DNA of 64,000 bases from positions 780,601 to 844,600 of the forward strand of contig CAUJGJ010000037.1 in NCBI GenBank assembly GCA_963170055.1. The letters are read 5' to 3'. Shown here piece after piece: positions 26,301 to 32,452 of the stretch; position 1 is the first letter of the stretch; each line of letters starts with the position of its first letter. Source of the DNA: Halisarca cf. caerulea (taxonomy: Eukaryota; Porifera; Demospongiae; Chondrillida; Halisarcidae). The translations under genes were made by a program, and so were the position numbers. A model generated the notes under the pieces. That model saw nothing but the letters and a program-made list of their open reading frames with translations, made no database searches and was not told where the DNA came from.

Positions 26301-28568
26301 TGTTATTTTTAGGCGCTTATAAAATATTAGTCACGCAGGTATCTCGTGTTTCAGGCTGGTATTCAGGCGTATACGAATACCAAATCCGTGTTTAGTGACG
26401 CTTACAGTCGTCACTGCTGGTTTGTCACACGCTCGCATGTGATCCAACTCGATGCTCTTCAGAATTTTAGTTTTCTTCTGGGTGCAGCGCACAGAATCGC
26501 CGAGGAATGGTTTCTTTACTTCGTATTGGGAGTTCACTACACAACTCAACTTTTCCATGCATGGGAAATTGTACTGCGCTTCGTGTCCGAAGTTATGGGC
26601 GTTGGAAATTTTGCTGGTAAGCCCTGTTTTGCCATTACTCGGGTTTTGTAAAGAGCTACTAGATCCCATGCATGGAGATTTTAGTAAATCTTCTGGTATA
26701 GTGTTATACCAGCTTACTCATCCTTTTGGTGTTCCTGTGCTTTGCACCCAAGCGATTTCAGTCTCAAGTAGGGGTCAGCAAACCGGTCGTATTTCACCGA
26801 TGAAGGACAGAAAGACTTCGAAACGGTTATTATTAAGAACTTCGAGTGTTGTTCTCTTAGAAAAGTGTTTAGTAATCCTTCTCAGACCCACACAGGCTGT
26901 GAACAAACCTTCGAAAAATCGACGTAAATTTCACACCTATCAATTAGCGTGGACATGTCCCACATGCGCCATTTAAAATTGGAAAAAAGATGTAGGGATA
27001 AAAATTGTCAATCATCACAAAACATTGGAACAAGGTAGGGCTTTTTGCTACACAGGGCTGGGCGGGCATGGGGATAGACATACTTTGTGCTAGAAGGGCA
27101 TAGGGATATGCATATGTGGAGCTAGACGAAAATGGGTTGGACTACATGGGTACAGTGTGCAAACTCCTATATCCTGTGTTAATATTTTAGCTGTGGGATT
27201 GTATTGCACACATTGTTGCCTTGGAAACGGGGTATATCATACATACCCCGTTTCCAGGGCAACAATGTGTGCAATACATTGGTAACTGTGGTATAACAGG
27301 GTTTAAAAAGCACTTGGCTTCTTAAATCCTGTTATACCATAGACCATCTTAGGCTGGGTTTAATGATCAATTAACCAAAGTTAATATGGGTATTGTTGTC
27401 ATAATCATAGTGATTTTAGGGTGTACACAAATAGACTTTGCTACACTAGTATAATGAAAGAACTCAAAAGAGCAACATAACTGCACTAGTCTACATTTTA
27501 AGGGCATACCCGGTTTCAGTTTCGCAACCTTATATAATTCAAAGTGACTTGTGCTTCTTTCTATGTTGTGAAGATGCTTTTCGTGGTGTAAATGGGCTTT
27601 GAGACTTTCTTTATAACGTCAACTCAACCTCGTTCTATAATACGAGCGTGATTCCGGTTTCACGGGTGGAAGCCGGCATTCTTGTCTGGCAAAGTCAACT
27701 GCAAGACAATGGAAGTAATGCAATTATTTTGAACTTTCTGCAGTTAAAATAATCCAAGTAACAACAGTCCTGAAAATCTGAGCGCTTGACGCCCTTGGAC
27801 TCGTGCGTGTATATCCTGTACACCACAAAAGACCATTGGTTAACTATTAGTTTACATACTCATAGCAGTGATTTGAACTCGCTTGTCTTGCCTGTACGCT
27901 TTCACATCTACCATATTATCTGAGGCTAATTTGAACTTTCAATCATGTCTCCCTTTAGAAGTCCCCAAATATGGTGGGATTCTCTCAATTACTATAGCTT
28001 AATGGTAGTCCATTTCACTGGAAGGAATTGATGTTTATATAATGTATAAGACCGTCAGTGAATACTGAACACCTGCACCTCTCGGGACAGCAGGCAATGT
28101 CCTAAGTGTCCCAATAGATACGGTCCATTGTTTGTTCATATTACCATCAAAGAATTTAGTGGTCTGTACCCAAGAATTGTCTCATTTATGTACATAGTCT
28201 TACTGTATATCGTTTGTTAGAACTGTTGTACTTTATTTGACTCAGGTTGCAGCAATGTGCCAAGAACTTATACCTCGGGTTTTACTGTGTTTAAACAAAG
28301 TTGTGCAACAAATTGTGGTAAGATCTTTTGAAATTGTGTTAGACAGAGTATTGAACCTGGGAATATCTCATTGTAGGAGTCTCCATGCGACAAAGACTCT
28401 TGTTCAGTTTTGTTGTGCCGTGCAAGTGAGCTAATCAATATCCTAAAGATGCCAAATGTTGCTGTATCTGTCTTGAGTGGACACCAGGAAATGAAATATT
28501 CGCATGGGGCTCAAAATTGTGCTTTTATAACCTTCCTTATTGACAGGACGTCAAAACTTGCTAAGTAG
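1235..28568 (+). CDS. AP5Z1: AP-5 complex subunit zeta-1, 19 exons, 5' partial
   Basis: Spliced gene for the zeta subunit of the AP-5 adaptor complex, which in animals acts on late endosomes/lysosomes with SPG11 and SPG15. Nineteen GT/AG exons join without a phase conflict into 627 codons plus TAG: 1235-1320, 1386-1489, 4209-4272, 4366-4536, 4614-4654, 4727-4889, 4960-5035, 5229-5331, 5405-5488, 5570-5639, 9362-9479, 9553-9639, 9715-9837, 18153-18285, 19860-19943, 20011-20070, 23318-23371, 28246-28317, 28377-28568. Recognised by recalled similarity to human AP5Z1 in colinear order, e.g. [48 protein letters not shown] and [18 protein letters not shown]. Human AP5Z1 is about 807 residues, so roughly 180 N-terminal residues lie upstream of the window. 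Helical-repeat protein with no catalytic motif. Long introns hold transposons. No AATAAA was seen within about 250 bp after the stop. Confidence 0.9.
1386..1489 (+). CDS. AP5Z1: AP5Z1 exon b
   Basis: Acceptor ttatgtag, donor gtaaag, after a 65-bp intron. It ends with [13 protein letters not shown], which aligns with the human SGGFFSTPRARQ segment. Exit phase is 0. Confidence 0.8.
2225..2304. repeat. 40-bp tandem duplication
   Basis: Two nearly identical 40-bp units, each containing ttcacaggaagttagaaa and tacgctagcaacaat. They lie in the 2.7-kb intron 1490-4208. Confidence 0.85.
2560..3139 (-). pseudogene. Decayed non-LTR retrotransposon RT fragment
   Basis: On the minus strand, 3139-2912 encodes [14 protein letters not shown], the pattern that follows the reverse-transcriptase domain of Jockey/CR1-like non-LTR elements (typical form L-V-K-P-I-L-L-Y-G-x-E-x-W-G). 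After the frame closes, another frame carries [13 protein letters not shown], where such proteins have T-x-N-x-A-V-L-x-E-L-G, and further on [14 protein letters not shown]. The polypeptide is therefore broken by at least one frameshift and several stops. No RT catalytic motif is left. It lies antisense in an AP5Z1 intron. Confidence 0.6.
3430..3600. repeat. Degenerate GCGG-rich inverted repeat
   Basis: The left part contains tgcgggatgaaactttcgcg and the right part contains ccgcggataccgcgaaagtt, in inverted orientation. The spacing resembles a decayed MITE. Similar 'ttttcacgggatgtaa' motifs recur near 7240 and 23690. Confidence 0.5.
4209..4272 (+). CDS. AP5Z1: AP5Z1 exon c
   Basis: Acceptor ttagcag, donor gtgagt. 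It encodes [19 protein letters not shown] plus two residues and matches the human VDGAVATDFFTVLSSG stretch. Exit phase is 1. Confidence 0.85.
4366..4536 (+). CDS. AP5Z1: AP5Z1 exon d
   Basis: Acceptor cctgtag, donor gtatgt. It encodes [20 protein letters not shown] and, near its end, [19 protein letters not shown]. One of the best conserved exons in this gene. Confidence 0.92.
4614..4654 (+). CDS. AP5Z1: AP5Z1 exon e (41 bp)
   Basis: Small exon with acceptor ttggtag and donor gtaaga. It encodes [14 protein letters not shown] across the junction. It is chosen because it restores phase between exons d and f. Confidence 0.75.
4727..4889 (+). CDS. AP5Z1: AP5Z1 exon f
   Basis: Acceptor acatag, donor gtatga. 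It encodes [20 protein letters not shown] and continues to [11 protein letters not shown], matching the human segment around VLVLDVLCRQDPSF. Confidence 0.88.
4960..5035 (+). CDS. AP5Z1: AP5Z1 exon g
   Basis: Acceptor ttggtag, donor gtacgt. It encodes [17 protein letters not shown], matching human HGEAAAVDSEAVYQHLF. Exit phase is 2. Confidence 0.88.
5229..5331 (+). CDS. AP5Z1: AP5Z1 exon h
   Basis: Acceptor tctacag, donor gtgtat. It encodes [18 protein letters not shown] and then [11 protein letters not shown], matching the human FEFIQFCRDNLHLF region. Confidence 0.9.
5405..5488 (+). CDS. AP5Z1: AP5Z1 exon i
   Basis: Acceptor tctttag, donor gtgcta. It encodes [19 protein letters not shown], matching human PPLTSEFVALLPALVDAGT. 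Both junctions are phase 0. Confidence 0.9.
5570..5639 (+). CDS. AP5Z1: AP5Z1 exon j
   Basis: Acceptor ccattaag, donor gtatgt. It encodes [17 protein letters not shown], almost the human LHALLDLPCLTAVLDL, and is the strongest single match used to name the gene. Confidence 0.93.
5640..9361. other. 3.7-kb AP5Z1 intron
   Basis: Intron between exons j and k. A 146-codon open frame at 6481-6921 shows no recognisable domain. A dispersed repeat occupies about 7225-7503. Nothing else can be supported. Confidence 0.6.
7225..7503 (+). repeat. Dispersed repeat, copy 1
   Basis: Same-orientation diverged copy of 23672-23964. Shared blocks include gaaagttaactgttc, aatcatgcccatc and ctcctga-cag-ttcattaaa in the same order and at similar spacing. 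Both lie in AP5Z1 introns. No coding content or clear termini. Confidence 0.75.
9362..9479 (+). CDS. AP5Z1: AP5Z1 exon k
   Basis: Acceptor tttatag, donor gtaaga, after a 3.7-kb intron. It encodes [20 protein letters not shown], matching human SCLEAFRDPQFQGLFQYLLR. Confidence 0.9.
9553..9639 (+). CDS. AP5Z1: AP5Z1 exon l
   Basis: Acceptor gcaacag, donor gtaagc. It encodes [20 protein letters not shown], matching human LAPLHQLLQPMAGCARVAQ. A competing open frame through the exon breaks phase with the next exon. Confidence 0.88.
9715..9837 (+). CDS. AP5Z1: AP5Z1 exon m
   Basis: Acceptor tttctcag, donor gttatt. It encodes [18 protein letters not shown] and later [13 protein letters not shown], matching human FFSAVTQVADGSLINQL and LLGRSDSLYPAPG. 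Confidence 0.9.
9901..9935. repeat. Short tandem repeat (aagttattc)
   Basis: Three to four imperfect copies of a 9-10 bp unit. Confidence 0.7.
10105..10326 (-). pseudogene. Possible retrotransposon C-terminal fragment
   Basis: Minus-strand peptide contains [14 protein letters not shown], which resembles the L-R-W-F-G-H-V-x-R motif found after the RT domain in many animal non-LTR elements, and later [14 protein letters not shown]. It is only 73 codons with no flanking homology seen, so this rests on one motif. Confidence 0.4.
10346..10558. mobile_element. Foldback MITE with GGGTAA ends
   Basis: Left arm 10346-10387 (agggtaa, agggtaatttgg, agggtaattcgggaca) and right arm 10512-10558 (gaattacccc, aaattacccc, ttacccc) are imperfect inverted copies of about 42 bp, each with internal GGGTAATT repetition. 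About 125 bp of unique sequence lies between. Confidence 0.65.
11625..13042 (+). pseudogene. THAP-domain DDE_Tnp_4-type transposase, broken
   Basis: Transposase that would cut and join the ISL2EU-like element. The N-terminal THAP zinc finger is visible in two frames: [15 protein letters not shown] near 11650-11695, then [14 protein letters not shown] and [18 protein letters not shown] coiled segment ([13 protein letters not shown]) follows, then a helix-turn-helix ([20 protein letters not shown]) and the DDE core: [11 protein letters not shown] (first Asp), [10 protein letters not shown] (second Asp) and [10 protein letters not shown] (Glu). Lesions: frameshift near 11700, TGA at 11934, frameshift near 12195, TAG at 12683, frameshift near 12950 before [15 protein letters not shown]. 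The three catalytic residues survive, but the gene cannot make a full protein. Confidence 0.88.
13221..13966 (-). pseudogene. YqaJ-like nuclease of the ISL2EU-like element, broken
   Basis: Second protein of the element, a PD-(D/E)XK YqaJ-type nuclease. Visible in order: [23 protein letters not shown]-like [37 protein letters not shown] (another frame), then [28 protein letters not shown] and VWEECVE. The family motif GASPDGIV reads GASPHGIV, so a likely metal-binding Asp has become His, while LEIK is kept. A 41-bp tandem duplication (two units, 13729-13810) shifts the frame in the middle, and a further shift near 13400 moves the C-terminal [14 protein letters not shown] to another frame. Confidence 0.82.
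13729..13810. repeat. 41-bp tandem duplication inside the YqaJ gene
   Basis: Two adjacent copies of a 41-bp unit containing agttgacaatgccatgaggt. 41 is not a multiple of three, so the duplication shifts the reading frame. Confidence 0.93.
14511..14618. repeat. Palindrome around an (AT)n tract
   Basis: Perfect 23-bp inverted arms (14511-14533 and 14596-14618, core ttggtcatttaac) enclose about 32 AT dinucleotides (14533-14596). The whole 108-bp segment is self-complementary and should extrude a cruciform. Confidence 0.95.
14692..17524 (-). pseudogene. REL-type non-LTR retrotransposon ORF (RT + endonuclease), broken
   Basis: Minus-strand gene read from 17524 to 14692. Order: N-terminal zinc-binding motif (CSVCGRDM, then C-x-G-S-C), RT domain with [67 protein letters not shown] and the catalytic [10 protein letters not shown], then a CCHC motif ([18 protein letters not shown] followed by RHSALND) and an endonuclease-like [10 protein letters not shown]...[15 protein letters not shown]. 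The CCHC plus PD-x15-D arrangement resembles the restriction-like endonuclease of R2/R4/NeSL-type elements. Lesions: TGA at 17222-17224 and frameshifts near 16470, 15450 and 15140. Two poly-C tracts (16381-16396, 17082-17096) may be sequencing-sensitive. It lies antisense to AP5Z1. Confidence 0.88.
17732..17786. repeat. (AT)n microsatellite
   Basis: About 27 AT dinucleotides, followed by gtatgtatgtat. Together with 14533-14596 it bounds the RT unit. Confidence 0.97.
18153..18285 (+). CDS. AP5Z1: AP5Z1 exon n
   Basis: Acceptor atgtgcag, donor gtgagt, after an 8.3-kb transposon-filled intron whose last element ends about 70 bp upstream. It encodes [20 protein letters not shown] and continues to FYNNL. 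The phase fits exon m. Confidence 0.88.
18801..19000. other. Assembly gap of 200 N
   Basis: Exactly 200 N, probably a nominal gap size. It lies in an AP5Z1 intron. Exons n and o on either side join in phase, so no coding loss is required. Confidence 0.99.
19057..19473. mobile_element. Possible MITE with imperfect inverted ends
   Basis: The left segment has cagggaagtc then actaaagagcgg. The right segment, inverted, has gcagggaagtcactaaagag then agagcgg. Indels separate the blocks, so the ends are approximate. Confidence 0.4.
19860..19943 (+). CDS. AP5Z1: AP5Z1 exon o
   Basis: Acceptor atattag, donor gtttgt. It encodes [14 protein letters not shown], matching human VVWAIGEYLSVTY. It lies downstream of the assembly gap, so the gap need not hide this exon. 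Confidence 0.82.
20011..20070 (+). CDS. AP5Z1: AP5Z1 exon p
   Basis: Acceptor ttatgtag, donor gtcagt, 67-bp intron before it. It encodes [20 protein letters not shown], matching the human ALEALLFEVTQCRPSAAL stretch. Confidence 0.82.
20311..20356. repeat. (TG)n microsatellite
   Basis: 23 TG dinucleotides. They interrupt or follow the decayed Tc1/mariner fragment. Confidence 0.97.
20400..20630 (-). pseudogene. Tc1/mariner transposase fragment
   Basis: On the minus strand, [20 protein letters not shown] matches the C-terminal catalytic region of Tc1-like transposases (P-D-L-N-P-I-E-N-x-W). Upstream in the same frame is KDQDNDP, the second catalytic Asp motif (Q-D-N-D-P-K-H), followed by stops. 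The Glu of the DDE triad reads as Ser (NPISNVW). No ends were found. Inactive remnant in AP5Z1 intron 20071-23317. Confidence 0.75.
20935..21460. mobile_element. TIR element with unusually long flanking direct repeat
   Basis: Inverted ends AGTGTTGTGCGATT (20937-20950) and AATCGTTCAACACT (21446-21459) match at 13 of 14 positions. The flanks carry gttTaactcctagtt (20920-20934) and gttCaactcctagtt (21461-21475), a 15-bp direct repeat with one mismatch. TIRs resemble hAT-type ends, whose target duplications are 8 bp, so the direct repeat is either coincidental pre-existing sequence or an atypical duplication. No transposase. Confidence 0.6.
21805..21972. repeat. Repeat with duplicated 'gaggtttccactatta' block
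   Basis: gaggtttccactatta occurs twice (about 21855 and 21930), each preceded by cagt-tgtt and followed by an agaggtt or gggagtt block. An inverted piece, aaacctctctatagtgga, lies at about 21805. Probably a MITE remnant. Confidence 0.5.
22656..22712. repeat. Small hairpin
   Basis: agaatagatgctgcag and ctgcagctattct are inverted with a loop of about 20 bp. Confidence 0.5.
23318..23371 (+). CDS. AP5Z1: AP5Z1 exon q
   Basis: Acceptor tttatag, donor gttagt. It encodes [18 protein letters not shown], matching human PPQVVTVLMTTLTKLA. Phase 0 at both ends. Confidence 0.85.
23672..23964 (+). repeat. Dispersed repeat, copy 2
   Basis: Partner of 7225-7503. Divergence by eye is roughly one fifth to one quarter, so neither copy is a recent duplicate. 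Confidence 0.75.
24538..24576. repeat. Perfect 18-bp GC-rich hairpin
   Basis: Arms ctaggggtgaaggcggcc (24538-24555) and its exact complement (24559-24576), loop ttt. Strikingly GC-rich within AT-rich surroundings. Confidence 0.97.
25072..25962. mobile_element. CRCAGG-family TIR element C, copy 1
   Basis: About 891 bp with ends CACAGGTATGCTAAGGCA and (inverted) CGCAGGTAAGTTATGGCA, flanked by a 2-bp AT (25070-25071 and 25963-25964). The whole length is homologous to 30832-31718; shared blocks include gccataaaacaaaatggc, ctgttatgtc, aatcttcccata and ttgcaaccac-aatctgccataac. No transposase is encoded. Non-autonomous. Confidence 0.78.
26241..26967. mobile_element. TIR element with perfect 18-bp ends
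   Basis: GCATGTGGGACATGTCCA (26241-26258) and its exact complement (26950-26967). The interior has overlapping open frames on both strands (112, 101 and 174 codons), none of which resembles a known domain. No target duplication identified. It lies in the AP5Z1 intron 23372-28245. Confidence 0.75.
27041..27180. repeat. 'tagggctag' dispersed repeat
   Basis: Related to about 29080-29200 (ttggactacatgggt / ttggactgcatgagt, then gtgcaaactcctatatcc / gtgcaaattcctgtatcc) and more weakly to about 10990-11110. Rich in short gggctag words. Confidence 0.55.
27201..27277. repeat. 35-bp near-perfect hairpin
   Basis: Arms 27201-27235 and 27243-27277 match at 34 of 35 positions (core cattgttgcc), loop atcatac. 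Confidence 0.95.
27289..27339. repeat. Second hairpin, 18-bp arms
   Basis: tggtataacagggtttaa (27289-27306) and its inverted copy (27322-27339) with one mismatch. Twelve bp from the previous hairpin, likely part of the same foldback unit. Confidence 0.88.
28246..28317 (+). CDS. AP5Z1: AP5Z1 exon r
   Basis: Acceptor gactcag, donor gtaaga. It encodes [20 protein letters not shown], matching human SQDLIPRASLLLSKM. Confidence 0.9.
28377..28568 (+). CDS. AP5Z1: AP5Z1 terminal exon with TAG stop
   Basis: Acceptor cattgtag after a 59-bp intron, the shortest in the gene. It contains [20 protein letters not shown], matching human TRATELLTLLKMPSVAQFVL, and runs to a TAG at 28566-28568. Confidence 0.92.
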   Translation, partial: ESPCDKDSCSVLLCRASELINILKMPNVAVSVLSGHQEMKYSHGAQNCAFITFLIDRTSKLAK

Positions 28569-29300
28569 CAACCTAGCAAAGGCATAAGTAACCACAGTTG
28601 TTTAGTGTCTACTAAATTACTAAGACTGGTGTAGAGGTGACATATATGTAAGATGTTGGATCATTACTTATTTGCAATTTTGGAGATTATTGCTTGCATG
28701 AACAGTTGTGAAATGGGTCTCTCTACTTTCACATAATCCTATGTATGTATGGAATAATTGGTGTCATGAAATACCATCGTTAATGACCATGTTAATGATG
28801 CATTGATTAATGAAGCTGGTATCTACCTGCTGCTAACCTTGTGGCCATATGGGATATTATGTTTACACTGGCAACATTTCCATGTACATAATTATGAGTA
28901 ACACGGAGGTATGTAATATGGCATGCAAACCTCTCTGTTTGAATGTATAATGGTGTATACAACCTTTTAAAAGTGGTAAAAGGATGTAGGATGGACACAG
29001 GATCATGCAAAAAGGCAATATCAAAGAAGGATTTTCCAAAAACATTTGGAACAAGGGTAACTTGCCAAACCCGGTACAGGTCTAGCTGGGCAAAGGGCAA
29101 CACAGGAATAGGGCTACACATACATGAGGCTAGATGCGTATAGGGCTGGACAGAGTTTAGTTGGACTGCATGAGTGCTTAAAGTGCAAATTCCTGTATCC
29201 CGCATGTGCAGCACATTGTACGTATGTGCTGCGGGATGTAGGAATTTGGGAGGTTTTTGTATACAAAAGTAGGCTCAAAACATGAACAAAGTGTCAACTT
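28569..29300. other. Region downstream of AP5Z1
   Basis: No gene seen. Contains the third 'tagggctag' repeat (about 29080-29200) and a hairpin at 29189-29248 (arms aaattcctgtatcccgca and tgcgggatgtaggaattt). Satellite-like sequence begins at about 29300. Confidence 0.55.
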
Positions 29301-29938
29301 ACTAAAAAAACCTTTAATAACTTAGAAAAGAAATTACACAGGGTATTTATTTCAGCCCTCGGTTATAACGGTAAAATGGCCGTCGCGAAACTTGACCAAT
29401 TTTTATAGCATATTATGCCTCTAATACGAATTGGGCTATGCAATACACTTCATGAAAATAAACAAGTATTATTGGTAGGCAAACCCGAAGAGGAAAAGGT
29501 AAGAAACAGACAAGTTTGAGTGAACAACAAGGGCGCCATAAACTCTTGGTAAAAAACAAAAATTGTCATTTCCGGAGGAGAAGATGACACTGAAGCTGCA
29601 CCAAATTTACATCAATTGCTAGCTAAATATATGAACTATATGAATTTGCTTGTTGTTCACTCTTATAACCTTGTTAAAACCTTCTATTTGGAATTAAACA
29701 CTTTTTTCGTGCCCAAATCGGCAAAAAATGGAAACAAATACGGCATTTACTTTCACTTACCTTCTTATGGCATTATTCAATAAGCAAATTCCCATAGCCA
29801 TGGCTATGTTAAATCGAAAAGTTAAGCAAACGGGAAAGTAGCAGGGTGTTTTCTCCTCCTGAAAGCTGGTTTTTGTTCGCCTATCGAAAAGCGGCCATGT
29901 TTAATGACGTTTCGTGATGCAGAGCTGTGACATCACTA

Positions 29939-30697
29939 CACAGGGTGTTTATAACCGTCTGTTGCTTGTTCCGATTGTGGGCGGTGCTTGTTTTCTACGT
30001 CATCAATTAGCGGCTGTTTTTAATGCGTCATTTGGCGTCTTTTGGATGACGTACGAAATTTCACGTATCAACAGAATGGGGGAAGAAGGCGACTTTTATG
30101 ACGTTTTGCCTACGTATCCGTGAAACGTCACGAAAATGGCACTTTTGTTGAGGGCGAAGATGAAGTCGCTTGGTTAGACCTCAGATACCTTCGAATCTCA
30201 CCAAATCCAACTTCGATGGAATCTTAAGATGTTTCGGTTTGCGAAAATCGTTCCGGGCATAGTGCTACAATCAAGCAGTTTTTCGCAATTGGACCATTTA
30301 TGCTAAATTTTGGCCGTTTGAAGGGTGAAAAAACAGGTTTTTCGGTTATAACTTTCTTATGGAAGATTATAACCTATAGCCCGGAACGATTTTCAGATAG
30401 CTCACCAATTGTTCTGTCTTTTTGTGTTGTTTAATGGGAATTGAGAGGGATCTGAGGTCTAACCAAGGCGAAGTTTGTCTAAAACTGCTATGTATTCCTA
30501 GCTCGCTATCTTCCTTCAGACAATAGAAACAATCGCTAGTTAAGTACCAACATGCGCGGAATATATACAACTTTCGTCCAGTAGGGAGAACTGGGCGAAA
30601 ATCTGGTCAACGAAGTAGAAACGATCGATAATTTGTGAAGCTATTTCAAGACGGCCATTTTTGCATTTTATTCCCGGACGGTTATAAATACCCTGTG
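29939..30697. mobile_element. CRCAGG-family TIR element B nested in A
   Basis: 759 bp, ends CACAGGGTGTTTATAACCGT and (inverted) CACAGGGTATTTATAACCGT, one mismatch, flanked by TA (29937-29938, 30698-30699). The interior is partly palindromic about position 30318: 30169-30189 pairs with 30448-30467 and 30242-30258 pairs with 30379-30394. Non-autonomous. Confidence 0.82.
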
Positions 30698-30831
30698 TAG
30701 CAGCGTTATCTGCTTACAGAGAGGTGTGTTTCTGTGACGTCCTCATTTTGTATGACGTATTTACATTTTGTGGTGATGTTGTTTACTGTTTCTGGTGACG
30801 TTGTTTATAAATTTTGTACGTGCACGCCCTA

Positions 30832-31718
30832 CGCAGGTAAGTTATGTCCAGTTTTGCCATAAAACAAAATGGCGGCCGCTTCCGAACATCTCGAATTCAA
30901 GGCCTTCTTTTAACTTTTTGTAGATGCCAAGCCCCAAAAAACAGCACAAACAGAGAGTATAACCTTTATATGTTATGCATATGCACATAAAGCAACCAAC
31001 AATGTTTTGTAATTTCTGTATAACCGATTTTCCGTCACCATATGAAAATAGTAAAGATTCAAAAACGCGGTCGAGAAAATCTCTGAGTTTGAGCACACAA
31101 GTCAATTCACAAGACACAACATGTCCTTATCTTACTTTCCTGGTTATGGGAGAGCGATAGTCCATCCCTCCGCTGTTATGTCTAAGGATTTCTGCTTTAA
31201 AAGTACGGTAGTATATAACAGCAAACGGCTTGACATAAACTGAACGGAAAGATCTACAGTCTTCCCATAACCAGCATTTGAAGTTCGGTCTTTAAGGGAT
31301 AATCTGACGTAGTTTCAAACATACAGACCAAAGTTCACTCGACCGCGTTTTTGGACATAACTTTCTTATGGACAAGAGTTCTTCTCAAGCCTTGATCACA
31401 TGTTTACCACGAGTTGTCGAGTGTAGAGAGGCTAATTTATACGCAGAATATACGGTCATAACTTCGAAGGCAAGTCAAAACTTTCGAAGCTCGATCACTT
31501 GCAAATTTGCAAGTTTAGAGTTTACTACCATTCATTTGCTAACTTGGTCGGCCAGAATCCCTTCTATTGATGGTGTAACCATTCAAATCTTGAATAGTAG
31601 CGAGATGGTCACACGGTAAGAACGTGATAATTTGTATTGGGCGTGATGATTTAATTGCATACCTGTCAAAACCACAAGATACCCTTTGCAACCACGAATC
31701 TGCCATAACCTACCTGCA
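30832..31718. mobile_element. CRCAGG-family TIR element C, copy 2, nested in A
   Basis: 887 bp homologue of 25072-25962. Ends CGCAGGTAAGTTATG and (inverted) TGCAGGTAGGTTATG, flanked by TA (30830-30831, 31719-31720). The two copies have different neighbours, which supports mobility of this unit rather than segmental duplication. Confidence 0.75.
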
Positions 31719-31774
31719 TAAATCCCAAGCAGCTGTGGGCTGTTATAAATGTCCTGTGTAGCTAAATGTTTTTT

Positions 31775-32218
31775 CTTGCGAGGAACATTTATTTGAGAAA
31801 GCAACGTGGTTATAATTTTAATAACTTAGTTAACTTCTTAAACATGCATCTAAATTCAAGAACAGCATGAAATTGGCAAAATTGCAAAAGAACTTAGAAA
31901 AGAAATTAGCTAAATTTTATTTCTTGCGAGGAACATTTATTTGAGAAAGCAACGTGGTTATATGCTTAATAACTTTGTTAATTTCTTAAACATGGATCTA
32001 AATTCAAGAACGGCATGAAATTGGCAAAATTGCAATAACTTAGAAAAAAAAAAACAACCAAATTTTATTTCTTGCGAGGAACATTTATTTGAGAATGCAA
32101 CGTGGTTATAATTTTAATAACTTTGTTAACTTCTTTAACATGGATCTAAACTCAAGAACAGCATGAAATTGGCAAAATTGCAACCAACTTAAAAAAGGAA
32201 TTAGCTAAATTTTATTAA
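31775..32218. repeat. 148-bp tandem repeat, three units
   Basis: Units start at 31775, 31923 and 32071 (cttgcgaggaacatttattt), period 148 bp. Each contains ttaataactttgttaa and aaattggcaaaattgcaa. The first unit is split by element A, with its left remainder near 29300-29336. The aaacat-to-aattggcaaa spacing is the same 25 bp as in the 123-mer, so the two repeats are related. Confidence 0.88.
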
Positions 32219-32239
32219 TATTATTATATTATATAATAT

Positions 32240-32452
32240 TTAATTTTATTAATAATTTGTATTGCAAAGAGAACGTTAGAAACATAAGTTTAAACTTAGG
32301 AAGAGGGCTAAATTGGCAAAGTTCATAAGATATTACAAATGAAATAGTTAAGTTCGAAATGTTACAAAGTTTGAATAATTTGTATCGCAAAGAGAACATT
32401 AGAAACATAACTTTAAAATTTGGTAAAGGGCAAAATTGGCAAAGTTCATAAG
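32240..32452. repeat. Two diverged proximal 123-mer copies
   Basis: aataatttgtattgcaaaga and aacataagtttaaacttagg then gatattacaaatgaaatag match the main monomer with many substitutions. They follow the 148-mers after an AT-rich junction (32215-32240) and are cut off at 32452 by the next element. Confidence 0.88.

Larger units (their letters stand above)
29337..31758. mobile_element. CRCAGG-family TIR element A (outer, with nested B and C)
   Basis: Ends CACAGGGTATTTATTTCAGC and (inverted) CACAGGACATTTATAACAGC, flanked by TA on both sides (29335-29336, 31759-31760). Left flank aacttagaaaagaaatTA plus right flank TAgctaaatgt rebuilds the 148-mer sequence seen intact at 31891-31913, so the element sits inside that repeat with a TA duplication. 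Without nested B, element A is about 1.66 kb (with C). No protein recognised. Confidence 0.82.

Noticed and set aside
27990..28060. tRNA-like sequence (tatagcttaatggtagtcc)
   Set aside because: An A-box-like word is present but no B box or cloverleaf could be built.
29337..30697. Element spanning 29337-30697 as a single unit
   Set aside because: Its ends pair less well than the nested solution; 29939 pairs with 30697 over 20 positions with one mismatch and 29337 pairs with 31758, each with TA duplications.
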